A stretch of 36,728 nt of DNA, taken from Caloramator fervidus. GTDB taxonomy: Bacteria; Bacillota; Clostridia; Clostridiales; Caloramatoraceae. The stretch lies in contig NZ_FNUK01000018.1 in assembly GCF_900108045.1 (NCBI RefSeq), positions 1 to 36,728 of the forward strand, in the 5' to 3' direction. A program made the position numbers and the translations under genes. This document shows positions 32,414 to 36,728 of this stretch, piece by piece; within the stretch, counting starts at the first letter, position 1; each line of letters opens with the position of its first letter. The notes below the pieces were generated by a model. That model was given only the letters and a program-made list of their open reading frames with translations. It ran no database searches and was not told where the DNA came from.

Positions 32414-34443
32414 TCCCATGAATGTTTTACTCTATCATAAAGTTCTTTTTTCTTGGCATCATTAAATCTATCAATTGTAGATAAATACCCTGTTATTCTT
32501 CTTATTCTCCTTATATCCTCACTACCACATTCTGGACATTCGTTGTGTATTAAACCTCTATATCCACATACTCTACACTCATCTATAGGGAAGTTAATTC
32601 CTGCATATCCTACATCACATTTTGCCATCCATTTTAATATTTTTTCAAAAGCTTCTAGGTTATGCTCAAGTGTTGATGGAAGTTCAACGTACGTTATATG
32701 TCCACCATTACAAAGCTTATGGAACCTACCTTCTATTTCAATCTTGTCAAATATACTTATTTGATAATCAACAGGAACATGATATGAATTAGTATAATAA
32801 TCCTTATCAGTAACCCCTTCAATTATTCCAAATATCTTTCTATCTATTGGAACAAAACGTCCTGCTGTGCCTTCTGCTGGAGTTGCATAGCAAACAAAAT
32901 TAAGGCCTGTTTCTTCTGAAATTCTATCTGTATAATTTCTTATATATTCAACTATCTTATAACCTAATTCTAAAGCTTCTTTGCTTTCTCCATGATGCTT
33001 TCCAATTAAAGCTTTTAACGTTTCTGCAAGTCCTATAAAACCTATACCTAATGTTCCATTTTTTATCGCTTCCCTTATTGTATCTTCCTCTTTTAAATTC
33101 TCAGATCCCATATAAAGCTTTTGTCCCATAAGGAAAGGAAGATCCTTAACCTTAAGATTTGCAACTACCTCAAATCTGTGTAAAAGTTGTCTTTTACATA
33201 AATCAAGTATTTCATCTAAATTCTTAAAAAATCCCTCTATATTTTGGAATCCTGCCTTTAAAGCCAACCTTGGAAGATTTATTGTAACAGGTGCTATATT
33301 CCCTCTTCCTGCTGAAATTTCAAGTCCATTTCTATTTTGAATAGTTCTTGTTCTACATCCCATGTAAGAAATTTCATCACCATACTTTGCATTAAAGCTT
33401 GAATCCATAAAGCTAAAGGTTGGATTCATCCTATGGGCTGCAACCTTCATAGCTAGTTTAAACAAATCATAATTTGGATCGCCCTCTTCAAAATTTACAC
33501 CTTTTTTAAGCCTAAACACAAGGTTAGGGAATATAGGACTTTCACCTCTTCCAAGCCCTCTATCAAAAGCCTCTAACATAGCCCTTATAACCATTCTTCC
33601 TTCTTCCGATGTATCAGTTCCAAGATTTATACTGCTAAATGGAACTTGTGCCCCTGCCCTTGAATGCATACTGTTTAAATTATATACAAGGGCTTCCATT
33701 GCTTGATATACTTCTTCATAGGAAGGCTTTTCCTTAAAAGTTCTTATAACCTCTGCCATGGACTTATCAAAATGTGGGAAACTTTGTCCTCCATACATGT
33801 CATTTTGATTGCTTTGAAGAATTATAGCAGCCTGAGCTGTTGCAGAAGATATTCTCTTAGGTGGACGAATATATCCATATCCTGTATTAAATCCATTTAA
33901 CAAGAGTTTTGTAAGATCTATTTGAAGACAATTTAATGTCTTTCCATAAAAATCCAGGTCATGGATATGTATGTCTGCATTTATGTGAGCTTTTGCCATT
34001 TCCTCTGGAATTACATTGTGAAGATAATACTGCTTGCTTGCTGCTGAAGCTATTTGAAGCATTTTTGCTGATGGAGAATTCCCTATATTTGCATTTTCTC
34101 TGCTTGTTTCCTTTAAAATTTCTTTTACAATATCCATAAGTTCACTTTTTGCTTCTCTATATCTAGTTCTTTTATCTCTATAAAGTATATATGCCTTAGC
34201 TGTTTTTGCATGTCCGTTTTCAATTAAAACTTTTTCAACACAATCTTGAATAAACTCAACAGATGGAATCTCATCCTCAGGCAAATTACTCATCATATAA
34301 GAAATAACTTTTTCTGTAAGCTCCTCGGCCTTTAAATAGTCAGTCCCTCCAACATTTTGAGCTGCTAAAAATATGGCCCTTGTTATCTTTTCCTTTGTAA
34401 AATTTACAACTCTTCCGTCTCTTTTCCTAACCTTTGTAAACAT
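32410..34443 (-). CDS. nrdD: Anaerobic (class III) ribonucleoside-triphosphate reductase
   Basis: Glycyl-radical enzyme that reduces NTPs to dNTPs without oxygen. The frame opens at 34515, but the ATG at 34443 with GGGGAGA upstream begins the conserved FTKVRKRDGRVVNFTKEKI, giving 677 residues. Residues about 3-95 are an ATP-cone (allosteric site). The substrate-region Cys block includes SYMGCRTRT. Near the C-terminus are the zinc ribbon CRVCGY and CPECGS (two CxxC pairs) and the glycyl-radical site RRITGYLST. Two NrdR boxes overlap the promoter. nrdG follows. Confidence 0.97.
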   Translation of the reverse strand: MFTKVRKRDGRVVNFTKEKITRAIFLAAQNVGGTDYLKAEELTEKVISYMMSNLPEDEIPSVEFIQDCVEKVLIENGHAKTAKAYILYRDKRTRYREAKSELMDIVKEILKETSRENANIGNSPSAKMLQIASAASKQYYLHNVIPEEMAKAHINADIHIHDLDFYGKTLNCLQIDLTKLLLNGFNTGYGYIRPPKRISSATAQAAIILQSNQNDMYGGQSFPHFDKSMAEVIRTFKEKPSYEEVYQAMEALVYNLNSMHSRAGAQVPFSSINLGTDTSEEGRMVIRAMLEAFDRGLGRGESPIFPNLVFRLKKGVNFEEGDPNYDLFKLAMKVAAHRMNPTFSFMDSSFNAKYGDEISYMGCRTRTIQNRNGLEISAGRGNIAPVTINLPRLALKAGFQNIEGFFKNLDEILDLCKRQLLHRFEVVANLKVKDLPFLMGQKLYMGSENLKEEDTIREAIKNGTLGIGFIGLAETLKALIGKHHGESKEALELGYKIVEYIRNYTDRISEETGLNFVCYATPAEGTAGRFVPIDRKIFGIIEGVTDKDYYTNSYHVPVDYQISIFDKIEIEGRFHKLCNGGHITYVELPSTLEHNLEAFEKILKWMAKCDVGYAGINFPIDECRVCGYRGLIHNECPECGSEDIRRIRRITGYLSTIDRFNDAKKKELYDRVKHSWD

Positions 34444-34461
34444 TAAAATCTCCCCTTCATC

Positions 34462-34477
34462 CCACAACATTTTGTGC
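34462..34477 (-). promoter_or_regulatory. NrdR box 2 (downstream half of the pair)
   Basis: On the minus strand GCACAAAATGTTGTGG; its core CAAAATGTTG matches 8 of 10 of the NrdR-box core CwAtATaTwG and is palindromic (CACAA...TTGTG). It is 32 bases centre-to-centre from box 1, the three-turn spacing usual for paired NrdR boxes. It lies 19 bases upstream of the nrdD start, just after the expected transcription start. Confidence 0.75.
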
Positions 34478-34486
34478 ACTCTATGA

Positions 34487-34515
34487 ATTTTAACCACTAT
34501 ATATAGTCTTGTCAA
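34487..34515 (-). promoter_or_regulatory. Sigma-A promoter of nrdDG
   Basis: TTGACA (34515-34510) and TAAAAT (34492-34487) with 17-base spacing on the minus strand. NrdR box 1 fills its spacer. In the rest of the 308-base gap up to ppcA (34516-34751) I see only AT-rich sequence, the ppcA RBS TTGGAGGG at 34739-34746 and a TATAAT-like -10 for ppcA near 34727 without a good -35. Confidence 0.8.
34494..34509 (-). promoter_or_regulatory. NrdR box 1 (inside the promoter spacer)
   Basis: The minus-strand site AGACTATATATAGTGG contains the core CTATATATAG, a full match to the NrdR-box core CwAtATaTwG. It lies between the -35 and -10 of the nrdD promoter, where bound NrdR (the Zn/ATP-cone repressor of ribonucleotide reductase genes) would block RNA polymerase. 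Confidence 0.8.
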
Positions 34516-34751
34516 ATTAAAATTTATTTATTTTTTAAAACAAGACCTGCTAAATTTGATATATCTATCTGTTTCTTTTTATATTAAATCAAATTTTTGC
34601 TTGACGTTATTTTGAAATAATAGTTTTAAAAAAATTCAATTTCTACCACAAATATATTAATTTGCTAGTATTTTATATATAAAATTGAATTTTATGTATC
34701 CTAATATTTCATACTCGAATAAAATATAATATAAAACTTTGGAGGGATTTT

Positions 34752-36356
34752 ATGAAAATTCCAAAAACAATGGCAACACAGCACCCCGACAATGCAAAAG
34801 AATATATATCAATCCAACAAGAACCGCAGGAAGCCGTTTTATTGCTTTTACCTCAAGAATTAGGTGGACTTGGAATTGAAGAAATTATGATCGACTTTGA
34901 GGGGAAATTAACTCCCTACCATCAACCCCTTCAAGTGGCTACTGAACTTTTTCAAAAGGGATTAATTCCGGGAAAAGATGTTTTTATAACACCAAGACTT
35001 TCAAATGCAGATAAAGAAACTATATTCAGACAAATTATGTGTATTATGGCTGCAGTTGAGACAAACATATCTATGTTTGAAAAGACACAAATTCAAGCAA
35101 TAAAAGAAGTAATAGTTCCCATGTGTGAATCCTCTAAAACTCTCCTTGAAACGTTATCTCGAATAAAATCAGTAATTGAGCTTGGAAATAAAAATTTTAA
35201 TATAAAATTTGATGAAAACTCAATCAATATAATTCCTTTATTTGAAGATGTAGTATCCCTTGTCAATATAGACAAACTATTAGAAGAGTATATATCAGAA
35301 CTTAACTATAAACCTAAATATATAAGATTTATGATAGGAAGATCCGATTCAGCTCTATCCTATGGAATGGTATCAAGCGTATTAGCTGTTGTTTTATCAA
35401 TATATAAATCAAAAATTTTTAGTGAAAAAAACTCTATAGAAGTTTATCCTATAATGGGTTGTGGAACTTTGCCTTTTAGGGGGCAATTGACATATGAAAA
35501 TATAGAAAACTTTCTTAAAACATATTCAGGAGTAAAAACAATAACAATTCAATCTGCACTAAGATATGACCATGGATTTGAAAAAACAAAAAATATTATA
35601 AAATACATTGAAAATAATATTGATAAATACACTACAAGAAGTTTTTCAAAAGAAGATATATTTTTAATTAAAGAATTTATAGCTACATTTTCAAAATACT
35701 ACCTTCAATCCTTTGTTAAAATTGCAGAAACTGCTTCAAATATATCCCTTCTTATTCCAAAAAACAGAGATAGGTTATCAACATCCAAAAAAGGAATATC
35801 ATACTATAGGGAATTTATTGATATAAACAAACTTATAACTTTAACTACAAATCAAGAACTTAAAAAAGAACTCTTAAAAATAGATACATCTTTAGATACA
35901 AATATACCAAGAGCTATCTCCTTTACTGCATCTTTATATACCATAGGAATGCCTCCAGAACTTTTAGGAACAGGAAGAGCACTAAAAGAAATAAAAAATA
36001 AATATGGAGAATATGCAATTGAAAAACTAATAGAATTCTATCCTCAAATAAAAAACGATATGACATTTGCTTTAAAATATACAAATCCTAGTATTTCTAA
36101 AAAATTTATACCTGAAGAAATAAGAAAAGAATATGAAATGGACATTAAACTTACAAATAGCATCCTTAATATAAATTTCGATATAGAATCTAACATTGAA
36201 AATAGCTTTTACCATACCCTTTTAAAAACCGCACACCCAATTCTTCTTCACCTTTTAGGAAAAGAACCTCAAATATTAGATAACAATTGCCAGGAATATA
36301 ACATCTTAAAGGAGCTTATAGCCAAATTAGGAAGCATAAGAGGAGGATTAGGATAA
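34752..36356 (+). CDS. ppcA: Phosphoenolpyruvate carboxylase, archaeal type (PpcA/PEPCase 2)
   Basis: Carboxylates PEP to oxaloacetate. 534 residues, far shorter than the roughly 900-residue bacterial enzyme and matching the archaeal-type family that is also found in a few Firmicutes such as Clostridium perfringens. Diagnostic is the N-terminal KIPKTMATQHPDNA with the catalytic-type His, then DFEGKLTPYHQP, FITPRLSNADKETIFRQ, MIGRSDSALSYGMVSS (about residues 195-210), MGCGTLPFRG and the C-terminal GSIRGGLG. ATG with TTGGAGGG upstream. Plus strand, divergent from nrdD. Supplies C4 acids for biosynthesis. The patchy bacterial occurrence of this family suggests ancient transfer. Confidence 0.93.
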   Translation: MKIPKTMATQHPDNAKEYISIQQEPQEAVLLLLPQELGGLGIEEIMIDFEGKLTPYHQPLQVATELFQKGLIPGKDVFITPRLSNADKETIFRQIMCIMAAVETNISMFEKTQIQAIKEVIVPMCESSKTLLETLSRIKSVIELGNKNFNIKFDENSINIIPLFEDVVSLVNIDKLLEEYISELNYKPKYIRFMIGRSDSALSYGMVSSVLAVVLSIYKSKIFSEKNSIEVYPIMGCGTLPFRGQLTYENIENFLKTYSGVKTITIQSALRYDHGFEKTKNIIKYIENNIDKYTTRSFSKEDIFLIKEFIATFSKYYLQSFVKIAETASNISLLIPKNRDRLSTSKKGISYYREFIDINKLITLTTNQELKKELLKIDTSLDTNIPRAISFTASLYTIGMPPELLGTGRALKEIKNKYGEYAIEKLIEFYPQIKNDMTFALKYTNPSISKKFIPEEIRKEYEMDIKLTNSILNINFDIESNIENSFYHTLLKTAHPILLHLLGKEPQILDNNCQEYNILKELIAKLGSIRGGLG

Positions 36357-36360
36357 AAAA

Positions 36361-36387
36361 ACTTTCCATCCTCAATGGATGGAAAGT
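36361..36387 (+). terminator. First hairpin after ppcA
   Basis: ACTTTCCATCC and GGATGGAAAGT form a perfect 11-bp stem with a 5-base loop, five bases after the ppcA stop. The tail TCAGATTG is not U-rich. Confidence 0.6.
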
Positions 36388-36413
36388 TCAGATTGTTGAC
36401 AAAGTATAATTTT

Positions 36414-36453
36414 AAAAAGAGAATCCATCACAAAAAAAGGATTCTCTTTTTTT
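36414..36453 (+). terminator. Second, U-tailed terminator before the transposase
   Basis: AAAAAGAGAATCC and GGATTCTCTTTTT pair over 13 bp around a 12-base loop, ending in a run of seven T. It may close ppcA, or belong to the left end of the insertion sequence and shield it from outside transcription. I could not define the element's terminal repeat. Confidence 0.65.
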
Positions 36454-36497
36454 ATGTCGAAATATAATAATATACGAAGTAATAAAGGAGGATAAGT

Positions 36498-36728
36498 ATG
36501 CTAACAATCAACAAAGATAAAATTCGTAGAGAACAAGTTGAATTTATCTCTGTTGACCAATTGGTTCCAGAAGATCATTTAGTTAGAAAAATAGAAAAAG
36601 CTATCAATTTTGATTTCATATATGATCTTGTAAAGGACATGTATTGCTTAAATAATGGGAGACCAAGCATAGATCCTGTTGTATTAATTAAAATAGTTTT
36701 AATTCAATATATGTTTGGTATAAAATCT
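36498..36728 (+). CDS. IS1182-type transposase, N-terminal 77 residues (cut by window edge)
   Basis: Frame from the ATG at 36498 with AAAGGAGGATAAGT before it, open to the end of the window. The start MLTINKDKIRREQVEFISVD then QLVPEDHLVRKIEKAINFDF and GRPSIDPVVLIKIVLIQYMF is the DUF772 domain that opens IS1182/IS5-like DDE transposases. Catalytic residues would lie beyond the edge. Whether the element is intact cannot be seen. Confidence 0.88.
   Translation, partial: MLTINKDKIRREQVEFISVDQLVPEDHLVRKIEKAINFDFIYDLVKDMYCLNNGRPSIDPVVLIKIVLIQYMFGIKS
36498..36728 (+). mobile_element. Left part of an IS1182-family insertion sequence
   Basis: Inferred from the transposase N-terminus alone. The left boundary must lie between the ppcA stop (36356) and 36498; no terminal inverted repeat or target duplication can be confirmed because the right end is outside the window. 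Confidence 0.7.

Noticed and set aside
36396-36410. TTGACA and TATAAT close together after ppcA, looking like a promoter for the transposase
   Set aside because: The two boxes are only 3 bases apart, so they cannot act as one promoter.
1-36728. CRISPR arrays, phage genes, toxin-antitoxin pairs or restriction systems
   Set aside because: No regularly spaced repeats and no gene with such features were seen on either strand.

Overview
The window is AT-rich, densely packed Firmicutes DNA of the class Clostridia. Evidence for this is the sporulation sigma factor SigH, strong AGGAGG-type ribosome binding sites, several TTG starts, the gltX-cysS-mrnC-thyX-rlmB-yacP-sigH gene order, strictly anaerobic enzymes (class III ribonucleotide reductase, tungsten aldehyde:ferredoxin oxidoreductase) and tryptophanase. 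Protein style resembles Caloramator/Fervidicella-like Clostridiaceae, but genus is only a guess. Nearly every gene is on the minus strand, so transcription mostly runs from high to low coordinates.

Layout from right to left in the direction of transcription. 36498-36728: N-terminal piece of an IS1182-type transposase (plus strand). 34752-36356: archaeal-type PEP carboxylase (plus). 31877-34443: nrdD-nrdG behind a promoter with a pair of NrdR boxes. 29833-31789: LysR regulator and YeiH-type exporter. 29318-29788: ispF. 28339-29310: VanY-like carboxypeptidase (plus). 26665-28233: a prolyl-tRNA synthetase relative whose aminoacylation motifs are degraded while its editing domain looks intact. 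26208-26624: an unknown small protein (plus). 22966-26037: tryptophanase, an NSS-family Na+-amino acid transporter and its 34-residue small subunit. Then a DMT-family transporter, typA, gltX and cysS.

From 16946 down to 4515 lies a block that interrupts the usual cysS-mrnC neighbourhood: psuG, a DUF1232 protein, then a molybdenum/tungsten cofactor (Moco/Tuco) riboswitch controlling tupABC (tungstate uptake), mogA, moeA, a moeA fused to a periplasmic-binding-protein-like domain, moaA, moaC and a MOSC protein. This is followed by the tungsten enzyme AOR with its own leader, a MoaD-like sulfur carrier, a ThiF/MoeB-like activating enzyme and a YbjQ-family protein. Together these form a self-contained tungsten cofactor supply line feeding one tungstoenzyme; moaE and mobA are not in the window. 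The housekeeping array resumes with mrnC-thyX-ogt-rlmB-yacP, sigH with its own promoter, tRNA-Thr(GGU) with its own promoter, and the start of tuf.

The strongest items for follow-up are (1) the ProRS-like protein, which looks like an editing-only enzyme built on a dead synthetase and sits in the housekeeping proS position; (2) the riboswitch, whose three mutually exclusive helices can be read directly from the sequence and end in a hairpin that is at once an SD sequestrator and a U-tailed terminator; (3) an unannotated-size NSS small subunit beside tnaA; and (4) paired NrdR boxes placed exactly three helical turns apart across the nrdD promoter.
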